Positions 44,148 to 53,995 of a stretch of DNA of 64,000 nt are shown one piece after another (the stretch's first letter is position 1; each line of letters begins with the position of its first letter). Origin of the DNA: Fervidobacterium thailandense (GTDB taxonomy: Bacteria; Thermotogota; Thermotogae; Thermotogales; Fervidobacteriaceae); NCBI RefSeq assembly GCF_001719065.1, contig NZ_LWAF01000001.1, forward strand, positions 1 through 64,000, given 5' to 3'. Under the pieces are notes generated by a model. That model saw nothing but the letters and a program-made list of their open reading frames with translations. It did no database searches and was not told the origin of the DNA. A program made the translations under genes and the position numbers.

Positions 44148-45213
44148 TTTCCTTTCTCAGGAGGAACTTGATGCGCTCCTTCGTCAGATTGACACGTTAA
44201 CGGACATGGAAAAGGACATGATCGGTGAGGTAGGTAACATAATCTTAGGTGCCGGTGCTACTGCGCTATCAAATATTCTCGGGAGAAAGGTCGACATTTC
44301 CACTCCCACAGTTGAGGTCAAACCACTAAGCGAGTTGAGAAACGAGCTAAGTGGTGAAAAGGTGTGCGTTGTCATCCATTTTGAGGGAGCTGTGTCAGGT
44401 ATCAACGCACTGGTACTGGAAAAGCTCGTAGCTGCGGAAATTGCGGATATAATGATGGGGGGAATGGGGGCAGTCCAGTCCGAGGAGTTGGACGAGCTCA
44501 AATTGAGCGCACTTGGTGAAGCGATGAACCAGATGATGGGGTCAGCAGCGACTTCGCTCTCGGATATGATCAAGCGGCCGGTAAACATCACCCCACCACA
44601 GGTTGAGGTACTTGATTTTTCCAAACCGGATGTTCAGTTCCCGCCCGTTGGTGCACTTGATGAAAAAGTTGCGAAAGTGAATTTTACAATGGAAATAGAG
44701 GGCTTGGAACCGGCAAAATTTTTCTTGGCTATGCCGATACCTTTTGTGAAGAAACTTTACGACATGATATTTACACCGGTGAAGGAGGAAAAACCAGCTC
44801 CCGCCCCAAGTGCGCCTACCAAACCCACGCAGGCTGCTACGGTTACCCAGATTCCAAAAAAGGAGGAAAAAAGCGCCGTCGCAGCCAGGCCTGTACAGTT
44901 TGAGGACTTCGGAAAGACGCAAACAACGCCAAGCACTCAAGAGCTGGTACTCGACGAAAGGTTACAACTTCTCTTCGATATACCACTGAACGTGACGGTT
45001 GAACTTGGACGCACAAAACTCACACTGAAGGAGGTCATGGAACTGGGGGTTGGATCGCTCATAGAGCTTGATAAACTTACTGGTGAACCTGTGGACATTT
45101 ACGTCAATAACAAACTGATAGCACGTGGTGAGGTTGTCGTTATCGATGAGAATTTCGGTGTCAGGATAACGGAAATAGTGAGTCCTAAAGAAAGGTTTTA
45201 TTCTTTGAAATAA
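44134..45213 (+). CDS. fliY: Flagellar switch phosphatase FliY
   Basis: 359-residue switch protein combining a second CheY-P-binding N-terminus (DFLSQEELDALL), a CheC-like phosphatase domain with the two active sites (MIGEVGNIILGAGATALSNIL and ALGEAMNQMMGSAATSLSDMI), a Pro/Ala-rich linker at about 225-275, and a FliN-type SpoA domain (IPLNVTVELGRTKLTLKEVMELGVGSLIELD). It replaces FliN in this operon. ATG 44134 behind GGAAGGTG, 14 bases inside fliM. Confidence 0.95.
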   Translation: MMSNDFLSQEELDALLRQIDTLTDMEKDMIGEVGNIILGAGATALSNILGRKVDISTPTVEVKPLSELRNELSGEKVCVVIHFEGAVSGINALVLEKLVAAEIADIMMGGMGAVQSEELDELKLSALGEAMNQMMGSAATSLSDMIKRPVNITPPQVEVLDFSKPDVQFPPVGALDEKVAKVNFTMEIEGLEPAKFFLAMPIPFVKKLYDMIFTPVKEEKPAPAPSAPTKPTQAATVTQIPKKEEKSAVAARPVQFEDFGKTQTTPSTQELVLDERLQLLFDIPLNVTVELGRTKLTLKEVMELGVGSLIELDKLTGEPVDIYVNNKLIARGEVVVIDENFGVRITEIVSPKERFYSLK

Positions 45214-45224
45214 AAATAAAAATC

Positions 45225-45252
45225 ACCGACCGCGTTAGCGGTCGGTTTTTTA
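45225..45252 (+). terminator. Intrinsic terminator after fliY
   Basis: Nine-base-pair stem ACCGACCGC/GCGGTCGGT with loop GTTA and a T6 run. It closes the flagellar operon against the convergent bglA gene; the preceding A-rich stretch could also allow leftward use. Confidence 0.9.
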
Positions 45253-45278
45253 TTGGGGTTTGTTCCATGCTCCTCTCA

Positions 45279-46595
45279 TCAGCTCTTCAGGAATTCCTTT
45301 AGCCAGTGGGCACTCTTTTTCCATATACGTTTTTGAGTCGAGTAGTCAACGTACACAATCCCAAACCTCTTCGAATAACCATGCGCCCACTCAAAATTGT
45401 CCATTAGAGACCAGATGAAGTAACCACGCACATCCACACCGGCGTTGATTGCCTCGAGCACTTTTTCAAGGTGTTTCTCTATGTACTCTATCCTATAGTC
45501 GTCCTCAACTTTTCCGTTGATGAGTTTATCAGGCCCGGCCATACCGTTTTCCGTGATGTACAAAGGTAGTCGGTATCTCTCTTTCAAGTAGACGAGCATA
45601 TCGAAGAGTCCTTGCGGGTATATCTCCCAGCCCATTTCGGTCTTGGGCAAGTCACCCGGAACGTAGGAGAATCCCAGAGGATTAGTCGGATCGTAAACTA
45701 CAAGTGTTCTCGTGTAATAGTTGACACCGAAGAAGTCGATGGGAGTTGAAATTATCTCAAAGTCATCTTCTAGGACCCTCAGCCCTCGTTCGCGGTAAAC
45801 TTTTACCGCCTCTTCCGGATAACGACCGAATACAACCGGATCGTGGAACCAAGCGTTGACGAGTTTGTCAACAAGTCCAGCGGTGAGGAAACTTTCCGGA
45901 CGCGCATCTCCAGGTTCAACTTTCATCACAACGTTCGTCAAGCCGACCTTCCCGTCTTTTACCTCTTCCCTGAAGGCTTGAACGGCGTGTCCGTGAGCCC
46001 TCAACAGGTTGTGTGCCGCGATAAGAGCCTCCTGGAGATTCTTGTGACCAGGTGCGTGCTCACCGGTAAAATAGCCAAGAAAAGCGGAACACCAAGGCTC
46101 GTTCAGCGTGATCCAGTGTTTCACGCGGTCTCCCAGTTCGGTAAACATGAACGTTGCGTAAGCTCTGAAATACATTGCAATATCAGGGTTGAGCCATCCA
46201 CCCTTCTCATCGAGTGCCAACGGAAGGTCCCAATGGTAAAGGGTGATGAAAGGCGTTATATCGTTTTCAAGTAGCTCGTCGACAAGCCTATTGTAGAAGT
46301 CAACACCTTTCTGGTTGATCTTCTTACCATCCGGCATCACACGAGGCCACGATATGGAGAATCGGTAAGCGTTAAAGCCTATTTCTCTCATGATTTGTAC
46401 GTCTTCTTTGTACCTGTGATAATGATCGCACGCTACGTCCCCCGTATCGCCGTTGAAAGTTTTCCCAGGAGTGTGGGAGAATGCATCCCAGATGGAAGGA
46501 CCTCTACCGTCCTCGGCTACAGCACCCTCGATCTGGTAAGCGGCAGTAGCGGTGCCAAACAAAAATCCTTTTGGAAAATCACTCCTTTTGATCAC
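45279..46595 (-). CDS. bglA: GH1 beta-glucosidase
   Basis: 438-residue family 1 glycoside hydrolase cleaving beta-glucosides and related disaccharides in the cytoplasm (no signal peptide). FPKGFLFGTATAAYQIEGA at the N-terminus, acid/base glutamate in WITLNEPW (near residue 165), and nucleophile in YITENGMA (near 349). Closely like Thermotoga BglA in length and motifs. GTG start behind GAGGGGG. Last gene of the leftward mgtE-bglA run; no sugar transporter nearby. Confidence 0.95.
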   Translation of the reverse strand: MIKRSDFPKGFLFGTATAAYQIEGAVAEDGRGPSIWDAFSHTPGKTFNGDTGDVACDHYHRYKEDVQIMREIGFNAYRFSISWPRVMPDGKKINQKGVDFYNRLVDELLENDITPFITLYHWDLPLALDEKGGWLNPDIAMYFRAYATFMFTELGDRVKHWITLNEPWCSAFLGYFTGEHAPGHKNLQEALIAAHNLLRAHGHAVQAFREEVKDGKVGLTNVVMKVEPGDARPESFLTAGLVDKLVNAWFHDPVVFGRYPEEAVKVYRERGLRVLEDDFEIISTPIDFFGVNYYTRTLVVYDPTNPLGFSYVPGDLPKTEMGWEIYPQGLFDMLVYLKERYRLPLYITENGMAGPDKLINGKVEDDYRIEYIEKHLEKVLEAINAGVDVRGYFIWSLMDNFEWAHGYSKRFGIVYVDYSTQKRIWKKSAHWLKEFLKS

Positions 46596-46599
46596 GATA

Positions 46600-47085
46600 C
46601 TATTCCCCCTCTCTAAAAAAGCCTACCGTTCGCTGCGCAAGGTAAGCGTTCACGATCGCCGACAAGGAACCAAGTAACATAACGACCGGTAGCAGCGAGA
46701 AAATCGCTGGTGATCTTATTAGCACGCTTCCCACCAAAAATTGGACAACGTTGTTCGAGGCCATACCCACCAAGCTCACTCCAAGTATACCAAAAAAACC
46801 GGTTAGAGTGACCAGTCTTTGTACCACGGCAGCTACTAAAGCACCGAAGAACCCCATGAAGAATCCAGGTGTGAAGATCGAACCAGAAATGAGTGCACCA
46901 ACTATCGATTTTGTGAAAGCCAGTAGTACGGCTCCTTTTAAGCTACCGAAATACGCAAGCTGCAGAACCAAGAAATTCGAAAGTCCCCACTTACCTCCAG
47001 GAACGGGAAACGGGACGAACCCTTCGAGCACGTATAGCACAGAACTTATGGCAACCATCAGCGAGAGTTTCGTGATCCTCACCAC
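46600..47085 (-). CDS. Gx transporter family membrane protein (Hpre_diP_synt_I)
   Basis: About 161 residues, with five or so hydrophobic helices and the family segments LYVLEGFVPFPVPGGKWGLSNFLVLQLAYFG and KSIVGALISGSIFTPGFFMGFFGALVAA. The Pfam name, heptaprenyl diphosphate synthase component I, is thought misleading; these proteins look like small substrate-specific membrane components. I place the start at GTG 47085 or 47082, the latter overlapping the stop of the upstream NusG_II gene (GTGA). No Shine-Dalgarno is evident, consistent with coupling. Confidence 0.8.
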   Translation of the reverse strand: MVRITKLSLMVAISSVLYVLEGFVPFPVPGGKWGLSNFLVLQLAYFGSLKGAVLLAFTKSIVGALISGSIFTPGFFMGFFGALVAAVVQRLVTLTGFFGILGVSLVGMASNNVVQFLVGSVLIRSPAIFSLLPVVMLLGSLSAIVNAYLAQRTVGFFREGE

Positions 47086-47489
47086 GTTTGTACGTCGTGT
47101 TTTACTGAACCCTTGCGCGGTTTTATCTCTATAACCATCCTGTTGGGAACGCAAATTATGCTTCCTCCTTCCGAAACTTTGCCCATCTTCTCGCAAATCT
47201 TATCAGGACAAGTGCTACCATCGACCCACGCAAATTTTCCGTCAAAGTGCAACGTTGTTATCCGCTGGCCAGCCTCGTTGAGAATCGTGTACGTGCCCTC
47301 CTGTGTGATTTTTTCGACAACCTTTCCGGCAATTCTCACTTCAACTGTAACACCGGAACTCTCCAAGCCGATGTGCGTTTGTTGTCTCAGTTGCTTGAAC
47401 ACAAGGAGCAAGGTGAACAAGATCAAAAAAGCCAAGAATAGAAACACGTCTGATTTACGCAGGGGGAATATACCTTTAGAGTTACTCAG
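47079..47489 (-). CDS. NusG domain II-type extracytoplasmic protein, probable CTG start
   Basis: NusG_II (PF07009-type) protein: an N-terminal membrane helix (FLFLAFLILFTLLLVF) and an outside domain with a CPDKICEKMG motif. These proteins commonly neighbour Hpre_diP_synt_I genes, as here. GTG 47447 would start within the helix with no ribosome site. CTG 47489 lies eight bases after GGGAGG, overlaps the hutI stop as CTGA, and adds a natural MSNSKGIFPLRKSD cytoplasmic tail; I prefer it. That gives 136 residues. Confidence 0.75.
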   Translation of the reverse strand: MSNSKGIFPLRKSDVFLFLAFLILFTLLLVFKQLRQQTHIGLESSGVTVEVRIAGKVVEKITQEGTYTILNEAGQRITTLHFDGKFAWVDGSTCPDKICEKMGKVSEGGSIICVPNRMVIEIKPRKGSVKHDVQTW

Positions 47490-48676
47490 AAAACTAACCT
47501 CCCATCAACGAGGACGTGTTCAACAAAATTTTCTTGGAACATGTAAGGTATATCAAGGAACTCATTGGTGCTCCAAAGAACGAGATCACCAGCAAAGCCA
47601 GGTGCAATCACTCCTGAGTCGAACCCAAGAAGCACCGCACCATTGTACGTGTACGCGGTCAGTACTTCTTCGGGCTCCATACCAAGGAATCGTATCGCAA
47701 GGTGCATAACGAAGGATGGTTGGAAAATCGGTGACGAACCTGGATTAAAATCGGAACCGAGCGCGACGGCAACGCCCTTGTCGATCATCAGCCTCGCGGG
47801 AGCGTAGGTTTCCCCGAGGTAGAAACTCGTCGTTGGCATCAGAACCGCCATCGTTTCGGAGTTTGAAAGAAGCTCTACATCCTCTTCAGTTACTTTCAAC
47901 ACGTGGTCAACACTCCGAGCCCCGTGCTTCACTCCAAATTTCGTGGCCCCCACGTTGGCAATTTCGTCGGCGTGTAACCTCAGTTCAAATTCCAAGGACT
48001 TTGCTTCGTTGACGAATTCTTCTATCATCGACGGTTCGTAGACACCCTTGTCACAAAAAGCATCAACGAATCGTGCAAGGTTTCGCTCCCTGATGACCAG
48101 CAATAACTCTTGCATTGTTTTCAAGTACGATTCCACATTTCCGTCAACAGGTTTTGCGTGGAGTCCCAGGAACGTTGAGACGAGCTTTGCGGGTACTATC
48201 GATTTTAGGTGGTTAATGACCTCAAGTTGTTTGAGTTCTCCCTCTACAGAGAGTCCGTAGCCGCTCTTGCATTCGATGCCCACGACACCGTGTTGGAGGA
48301 ATTTTCTCACGTGTCTTTCGGCGATGGAAAGTAGCTCATCAAAGGAAGCACCGTTGACCAACTTCGCGGTGTAATGAATCCCACCACCGGCTGCGAGTAT
48401 GTCGATGTAGCTCTTACCGCGTGTCCTCATTAAGAATTCGAACGCTCGTGAACCGATGAAAGGTATATGTGTGTGGGTATCGAAAAGTGCAGGGGTAACA
48501 AGTCTTGCCCTCAAATCAGCGCTTTTGTGCTTGCGAATGTCCGAGATCTTCCCGTCGGAATCTATTACAATATCAACATCCAGGTATTCTTGCACTTTCC
48601 TCATTTCGCGCCCTCTCAAGGGCTTCCTGGGAATTTCAGCAATGGGTGTGAGTACACGTTCGGCGTGAACAACCAC
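47486..48676 (-). CDS. hutI: Imidazolonepropionase
   Basis: 396-residue amidohydrolase converting 4-imidazolone-5-propanoate to formiminoglutamate in histidine breakdown. Metal site FDTHTHIPFIGSRAFEF, CKSGYGL, LHADEIA and the late ALGSDFNPGSS aspartate are all present. GTG behind GGAGGGG. No other histidine-degradation gene (hutH, hutU, ftcD) is in the window, so the pathway cannot be confirmed here. Lies between rdgB and the NusG_II gene. Confidence 0.9.
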   Translation of the reverse strand: MVVHAERVLTPIAEIPRKPLRGREMRKVQEYLDVDIVIDSDGKISDIRKHKSADLRARLVTPALFDTHTHIPFIGSRAFEFLMRTRGKSYIDILAAGGGIHYTAKLVNGASFDELLSIAERHVRKFLQHGVVGIECKSGYGLSVEGELKQLEVINHLKSIVPAKLVSTFLGLHAKPVDGNVESYLKTMQELLLVIRERNLARFVDAFCDKGVYEPSMIEEFVNEAKSLEFELRLHADEIANVGATKFGVKHGARSVDHVLKVTEEDVELLSNSETMAVLMPTTSFYLGETYAPARLMIDKGVAVALGSDFNPGSSPIFQPSFVMHLAIRFLGMEPEEVLTAYTYNGAVLLGFDSGVIAPGFAGDLVLWSTNEFLDIPYMFQENFVEHVLVDGRLVF

Positions 48677-48722
48677 ATTGGGTCCCCTCCGTTAGCCTCC
48701 ACAGACACTACTTCGCAAGATT

Positions 48723-49301
48723 TTAAATTATTCCCAGCAGGCTGAGGATGTCGAAAAGTTTTTTAAACGCTACACTGCGGTGGCTAATATGCTTTTTCAC
48801 ATCCTCACCAAGTTCACCGAATGTCTTGTCGTAACCTTCCGGGATGAATATTGGATCGTATCCAAATCCCTTCTCACCGCGTATTTCGTAAGAAATGTGA
48901 CCGTGTACTTCTCCTTGTACTGAGACCAAAAACGGTTTGCGCGGATCGTAATACGTTGCACAACAGACAAATTTTGCCCGTCGATCCTTCACATTCTTCA
49001 TCAACTCCAGAATACTCTCCATCTTTTCGCGATAGCTCGCACCTTCAAGGTACCTGGCGCTCATCACTCCAGGAAAGCCATCGAGCGCGTCGATGGAAAG
49101 CCCAGAGTCGTCGGAGACCACGGGACTGCCTACGTATTTTCCGTATTCAATCGCTTTCAGGACGGAGTTCTCCAGAAACGTCTCACCGGTCTCGTCAACG
49201 ATCCAGTCACCTTCAATCGGTTTCAACGTGACATGAGCTGGTGTAACCAGTTGAATTTCTTGAACTTTGTGAGGATTTTTCGAGGCTACGTAGATGATCA
49301 T
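48723..49301 (-). CDS. rdgB: Non-canonical purine NTP pyrophosphatase (RdgB/HAM1)
   Basis: 192-residue house-cleaning enzyme that hydrolyses dITP/XTP to keep them out of DNA. VASKNPHKVQEI at the N-terminus, the metal-binding VVSDDSGLSIDALDGFPGVMSARY and GFGYDPIFIPEG are diagnostic, followed by SHRSVAFKKL. ATG directly after the uvrA stop (TGAATG). Pairing with uvrA suggests a genome-maintenance unit. Confidence 0.96.
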   Translation of the reverse strand: MIIYVASKNPHKVQEIQLVTPAHVTLKPIEGDWIVDETGETFLENSVLKAIEYGKYVGSPVVSDDSGLSIDALDGFPGVMSARYLEGASYREKMESILELMKNVKDRRAKFVCCATYYDPRKPFLVSVQGEVHGHISYEIRGEKGFGYDPIFIPEGYDKTFGELGEDVKKHISHRSVAFKKLFDILSLLGII

Positions 49302-52079
49302 TCACACAACCCCCGTTTCGTAGTCTCTCTCAAGAACTCTTCTGAGATACATACCCGTCCATGAGTTTGGATTTTGAGCCAGTTCCTCTGGTGTACCGGT
49401 GGCGATAACGTAACCACCCTCGTCGCCACCCTCAGGTCCCAAATCAATGATGTAATCGGCCGATTTTATAACATCGAGATTGTGTTCGATGACTATCACC
49501 GTGTTACCTTTATCAACGAGTTTGTTCAACACGTTAACAAGTTTCTTAACATCGTCGAAGTGCAAACCGACGGTAGGTTCGTCGAGGATGTACAACGTCC
49601 TCCCCGTCGCTTTCTTCTTGAGCTCGGCAGCGAGTTTAACGCGCTGAGCTTCCCCACCCGAGAGCGTGGTTGCTGGTTGTCCCAACTTGATGTAACCAAG
49701 TCCAACGTCGGATAGAACTTGCAAGGTATCACGTATTGCGGGGATGTTTTGGAAAAATTCGAGGGCTTCGTCGACAGTCATATCAAGCACTTCGGCTATG
49801 TTTTTGCCTTTGTACGTAACCTCAAGTGTTTCGGAGTTGTAGCGTGTTCCTTTACACACGTCGCATTCCACGTAAACTTCGGGAAGGAACATCATCTCGA
49901 TCTTTATTACTCCCTGTCCGGCACACGCTTCACACCTGCCACCTTTGACGTTGAAGCTGAACCGTCCTTTGTCGTACCCGCGAGCCCGCGCTTCCGGAGT
50001 CATAGCGTAAAGCTCCCTGATGGCGTCAAAGACCTTCGTATAAGTTGCGGGGTTGCTCCGCGGAGTCTTACCGATAGGGGATTGGTCGATGGCGATGACT
50101 TTATCTATCTCCTCGATGCCTTCTATTCGGTCGTGCTCTCCAACCGGCAGTTTGGTTCTATAAAGCTTGTTGGAGAGGGCAGGATAGAGTGTATCCAAAA
50201 TGAGAGAACTCTTACCGGACCCACTGACACCGGTAACGCATATGAAAGTTCCAAGTGGAAACTCCACCGTAATGTGTTTCAAATTGTTGTGCCTGGCCCC
50301 GATTATACGCAGGTACTTGCCGTTGCCTTTTCTACGTTGCCGTGGAACTTCGATCTTCAACTTTCCACTGAGGTACTTTCCGGTCAACGACCGCTCGCAC
50401 TTCATCAACTCTTGAACAGTCCCCGAAAACACGACCCATCCCCCATTGACACCAGCACCAGGTCCGATGTCCACCACATAGTCCGCGCTTCGGATGACGT
50501 CTTCGTCGTGTTCAACAACGATGACCGTGTTACCCAGGTCCCTGAGTTGTTTTAGCATGTTAATCAAGCGATCGTTGTCCCTCTGGTGGAGTCCTATCGT
50601 GGGCTCATCGAGCACATAGATGACACCGGTTAATTTCGAACCGATCTGCGTAGCCAGGCGGATTCTCTGGGCCTCACCACCAGAAAGAGTTCGCACGTTT
50701 CTTGCCAACGTCAGGTATCCGAGCCCCACCTGCTTTAAGAAATCAAGTCGCTTTTCTATCTCGTCGATGAGCTCTCCAACAGCTTCAAGTTTCTTTGTAC
50801 CGAGTGTGGACTTCAAATTTCTAATCACTTCCAACTCCTTTGAAATCGGTAACTCGGTGAATTCGATAATGTTTAACCCGGCAACAAAGACGGATAAAGC
50901 CTCTGCACGCAACCTCTTGCCACCGCACGTTTGACAGGTCCTCTCGACAAAGAAATTCTCAACCAACCATTCGCGCATCTCTTCCGAGGTGTACTCTTCG
51001 TAACGTTCCTTCACAAGGTTCACAAGTCCTTCGAAGTACTCGGTACCGTAAAGCAATGCTTCCTTCACTTCGTCAGGTTGCGCTCTAAAAGGTAGATGCG
51101 GGTTACCGCCGTACTCCCTAACGATCCTCTCGATCCTCCGAGGCAACCATCCATCGGCTTTGTGACCGATGCGAAGTCCTTCGATGACCGGCTTATCTTC
51201 CTCAAAGATCGAATCCTCGTCAACTTCGAGTTTGAATCCCAGACCGTGGCAATCCGGACAAGCTCCGTACGGGCTGTTGAAAGAAAAAAGTTTTGCGTTT
51301 ATCTCCGGCATCGAAAAACCGCAGTCCAAACAGGAAAGTTTTTCCGAGTACATGTGCTCACGGCCGTCTTCGGTTTTCAGCAAGACAAAACCGTTACCTT
51401 CTTTCAACGCGAGTTCCACAGACTGAAAAATACGGTGAACATTTTCCTCCACAATACTCGTACGATCGATCACCAAGTTGATGTCGTGTCTAACGTTCTT
51501 GTTCAGTTCGGGAACCTCTTCAAGACGGTAAATCGTTCCGTCCACCTCAACGCGTGTATAACCCTTTTCAAGGTATTTTTGGAACTCGTCCTTGAACGTT
51601 CCTTTTTTCTGCCACGCTATCGGTGCAGTTATCGTAACCCTTTTTCCGGAAAAGTGTTTGAACATGTGTGAAACTATTTCATCAACGGACATTTTTTGGA
51701 GTTCCTTTCCACAGTGTGGACAGTGCGGAACCCCTATTTGTGCGTAAAGAACGCGCAAATAATCGTAGATTTCGGTAACCGTACCTACCGTCGACCTGGG
51801 GTTGTGCGATACGCTTTTTTGGTCGATCGCTATCGCAGGTGACAAGCCCTCTATTGATTCAACCTCTGGACGCTTCAGTTCGCCGATGAACTGTCTCACG
51901 TATGCCGAGAGACTCTCCAGGTACCGACGCTGGCCTTCGGTGAATATGGTGTCCATCGCCAGCGAACTTTTTCCGGATCCAGACAATCCGGTGATAACCG
52001 TAAAACTAAACTTGGGTATCTCAACGTCGATACCCTTCAGGTTGTGAACCCTTGCACCTTTTACAATAATTTTATCCAT
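49302..52079 (-). CDS. uvrA: Excinuclease ABC subunit A
   Basis: 925-residue damage-recognition ATPase of nucleotide excision repair. Two ABC modules with P-loops [16 protein letters not shown] (near residue 32) and [17 protein letters not shown] (near 630), signature [12 protein letters not shown] and [12 protein letters not shown], and the four-cysteine zinc motifs CxxC including [14 protein letters not shown] and [12 protein letters not shown] start. Three bases separate it from the upstream 112-residue coiled-coil gene and it abuts rdgB. Confidence 0.98.
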   Translation of the reverse strand: MDKIIVKGARVHNLKGIDVEIPKFSFTVITGLSGSGKSSLAMDTIFTEGQRRYLESLSAYVRQFIGELKRPEVESIEGLSPAIAIDQKSVSHNPRSTVGTVTEIYDYLRVLYAQIGVPHCPHCGKELQKMSVDEIVSHMFKHFSGKRVTITAPIAWQKKGTFKDEFQKYLEKGYTRVEVDGTIYRLEEVPELNKNVRHDINLVIDRTSIVEENVHRIFQSVELALKEGNGFVLLKTEDGREHMYSEKLSCLDCGFSMPEINAKLFSFNSPYGACPDCHGLGFKLEVDEDSIFEEDKPVIEGLRIGHKADGWLPRRIERIVREYGGNPHLPFRAQPDEVKEALLYGTEYFEGLVNLVKERYEEYTSEEMREWLVENFFVERTCQTCGGKRLRAEALSVFVAGLNIIEFTELPISKELEVIRNLKSTLGTKKLEAVGELIDEIEKRLDFLKQVGLGYLTLARNVRTLSGGEAQRIRLATQIGSKLTGVIYVLDEPTIGLHQRDNDRLINMLKQLRDLGNTVIVVEHDEDVIRSADYVVDIGPGAGVNGGWVVFSGTVQELMKCERSLTGKYLSGKLKIEVPRQRRKGNGKYLRIIGARHNNLKHITVEFPLGTFICVTGVSGSGKSSLILDTLYPALSNKLYRTKLPVGEHDRIEGIEEIDKVIAIDQSPIGKTPRSNPATYTKVFDAIRELYAMTPEARARGYDKGRFSFNVKGGRCEACAGQGVIKIEMMFLPEVYVECDVCKGTRYNSETLEVTYKGKNIAEVLDMTVDEALEFFQNIPAIRDTLQVLSDVGLGYIKLGQPATTLSGGEAQRVKLAAELKKKATGRTLYILDEPTVGLHFDDVKKLVNVLNKLVDKGNTVIVIEHNLDVIKSADYIIDLGPEGGDEGGYVIATGTPEELAQNPNSWTGMYLRRVLERDYETGVV

Positions 52080-52082
52080 CTT

Positions 52083-52421
52083 TCAGCGTCTAAACCTCCT
52101 CCAAAACGCGGGCGCGATGGAGAACAGTAGCAGAAAACCGAAAATAAGAATTTCCACGCTTATGGCTATCGCTTTTCTACGCACGTCGTCCATCGAAAGG
52201 TAGCCGTACGCGCGGACCTGGAACGGGAAGAACCAGGTGATGGTGATGATTACGAAGGCTAAAACCAAAGTGATGAACGACGTGCGCAGTATCGACCAAG
52301 TATCGTCAAGGTCACTCTCAAGGGTTTCAATTTTGATCTTAAGTTCTTCGTTTTCCTTTTTCAAAAACTCGATGGACTTTTCCAGTTCCTCAATCCTGGA
52401 TTGAAGCTCATTTTCGGGCAT
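52083..52421 (-). CDS. Coiled-coil membrane protein, function unknown
   Basis: 112-residue protein with a strong N-terminal heptad coiled coil (about residues 5-45: IEELEKSIEFLKKENEELKI...) and two membrane helices (about 47-70 and 86-105). I do not recognise a family. ATG behind GAGGGATACGCT. It is 35 bases downstream of mgtE and three bases upstream of uvrA in the same direction; the tight spacing implies co-transcription rather than shared function. Confidence 0.75.
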   Translation of the reverse strand: MPENELQSRIEELEKSIEFLKKENEELKIKIETLESDLDDTWSILRTSFITLVLAFVIITITWFFPFQVRAYGYLSMDDVRRKAIAISVEILIFGFLLLFSIAPAFWRRFRR

Positions 52422-52456
52422 AGCGTATCCCTCGCATTCCAGTTACCGTCGTCTTG

Positions 52457-53803
52457 TTAACGTATCTTCAGAATCGTTGTAGCGATATAGAAATAGATCG
52501 CTATTCCTGCAAGGTCGGCGACGGTAGTGATCAGCGGTCCGGACATCACCGCTGGGTCGATACGGAAGACCTTACCGATGAACGGTAACATCGCACCTAT
52601 GGAGTTGGCGAAGACTATGATCGCGAGTATTGCCAGTCCTGCCGAGAAGTTGATTTGGACGTTCGTGGTGATCATGAATCCTCGGAGGAACAGAGTAACA
52701 CCAAGAACCGCTCCCATTATCAAGCCAATGTACGTCTCACGCAGTAAAACTTTCCACCAATCCTTCAGTTCGATCTCCCCAAGCGCCATACCTCTGATAA
52801 TCAGTGTGCTACTCTGTCCTCCCGCGTTTCCGCCGGCGTCTATCATCGTGGCCATGAATGCGGCGAGGATCGGATAAAGAGATAACACTTTCTCATACCG
52901 ACTTACCAGCAGCGCACTTAAGCTCTGGAAGAGCAGCAAACCCACTAACCACGGTAGCCTGTTCTTTATGTACACCCAGGGCGAAGTGTGGAAGTAACTG
53001 GTCGATGTTGCGGTCATACCAGCCATCTTGTGGATATCTTCGGTGGCTTCCTCTTCAATGATGTCGACGATATCGTCGATGACGATTATGCCGACAAGTC
53101 GTAGATCGTTGTCCACAACCGCTATCGCGTTCAAGTCGTAACGCTTCATCAATTCGGCGACTTCTTCTTGGTCCGTTGTAGTCTTCACATAGATCAGGTT
53201 TGGATCGAAGATCTCTTCTATTGGAGTCTCGGGTTCCGAAAAAAGTAGATCCTCGAGTTTGAGGGTTCCAACAAGCGTTCTGTCCTCCTCGACCACGAAA
53301 ATCGTGTAAATGGTCTCAGCGTCTTTTCCAAACTTGCGCACTTTATCCAGCGCTTCTTTGACCGTCATACTCCGTGTGACGTAAACAAAATAGGGAGACA
53401 TCAACCTCCCAGCGGAGTTCTCGGGATAGTTAAGAACCTCTATAGTCCTGTCCCTTTCGTTCTTGGGTAGGAACGACAAAAGCTTGGTCACAACATCGGG
53501 AGGTAATTCATCGAGGAGTTCCGCACGATCGGATGGATCCATATTTCGGAAGATGGATTTTATCTCTTCGTCGGTGAGTAGTCTCACAAGTTCCAATTGT
53601 TCATCCGGCTCAAGTTTGGAAAAGACTTCCGCGGCAACATCCTTGCGGAGGAGACGGAAAACGATGGCTTTTTCTGAAGTTTCCAACTCTTCGATCATCT
53701 CAAAGATTAGGTTCGGATCTTGGTCTTCAAGAAGGAGCTTTAGCGTTCTGAAATCACCGCGCTCGATCAGTTTGTGCAGATCCACCTGGAGTTTGACCTT
53801 CAT
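52457..53803 (-). CDS. mgtE: Magnesium transporter MgtE
   Basis: 448-residue Mg2+ channel of the MgtE family: MgtE_N superhelix (residues about 10-120, DPSDRAELLDELPPDVVTKLLSFL), two CBS domains (about 130-255) that sense intracellular Mg2+, the linker helix EEATEDIHKMAGMT, and a five-helix membrane domain with the pore segment DAGGNAGGQSSTLIIRGMALGEI. ATG behind GGGGAGG. The Shine-Dalgarno lies in the loop of a leader hairpin just after a small proline-rich ORF (53833-53877). First gene of the leftward run to bglA. Confidence 0.95.
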   Translation of the reverse strand: MKVKLQVDLHKLIERGDFRTLKLLLEDQDPNLIFEMIEELETSEKAIVFRLLRKDVAAEVFSKLEPDEQLELVRLLTDEEIKSIFRNMDPSDRAELLDELPPDVVTKLLSFLPKNERDRTIEVLNYPENSAGRLMSPYFVYVTRSMTVKEALDKVRKFGKDAETIYTIFVVEEDRTLVGTLKLEDLLFSEPETPIEEIFDPNLIYVKTTTDQEEVAELMKRYDLNAIAVVDNDLRLVGIIVIDDIVDIIEEEATEDIHKMAGMTATSTSYFHTSPWVYIKNRLPWLVGLLLFQSLSALLVSRYEKVLSLYPILAAFMATMIDAGGNAGGQSSTLIIRGMALGEIELKDWWKVLLRETYIGLIMGAVLGVTLFLRGFMITTNVQINFSAGLAILAIIVFANSIGAMLPFIGKVFRIDPAVMSGPLITTVADLAGIAIYFYIATTILKIR

Positions 53804-53838
53804 CCATAACAGACCTCCCCTTCTCTGTTTTGCTATGG
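53804..53838 (-). promoter_or_regulatory. Hairpin sequestering the mgtE ribosome-binding site
   Basis: In the mgtE mRNA the stem AACAGA/UCUGUU (53824-53829 with 53808-53813) holds GAAGGGGAGG, the mgtE Shine-Dalgarno, in its loop. CCAU/AUGG (53835-53838 with 53804-53807) extends the stem past a five-base bulge. CCAU belongs to the last proline codon and the stop of the leader ORF, so a ribosome paused there would open the stem. Confidence 0.5.
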
Positions 53839-53877
53839 TGGTTTGTTCAAAGGACTACAACAACTCGGGTAATCCAC
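53833..53877 (-). CDS. Putative mgtE leader peptide (14 residues, proline-rich)
   Basis: GTG at 53877, nine bases after GGGAGG (a very good ribosome site with no other gene to serve), reads MDYPSCCSPLNKPP and then TAG. Four of 14 residues are proline and it ends Pro-Pro-stop, a context known to stall ribosomes. The ORF ends 29 bases before the mgtE ATG. In Salmonella, proline codons in leader ORFs couple low Mg2+ to transporter expression; a similar role here is inference. There is no peptide homology and the ORF could be fortuitous. Confidence 0.45.
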   Translation of the reverse strand: MDYPSCCSPLNKPP

Positions 53878-53995
53878 TGATCTTCACCTCCCAAACGGAC
53901 GCTGTTGGGTTTTAAGCGTTGGGTGGGAAAAGTACTCAAGAAAGGTGGGACATACGAAAAGCCCTCGAAACCGTCCCGCTACGCTTGACTACTCA

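Noticed and set aside
53804-53990. M-box (ykoK) Mg2+ riboswitch in the mgtE leader
   Set aside because: The conserved UUAGGUGAGGCUCCU and GCUGCCC blocks are not found.
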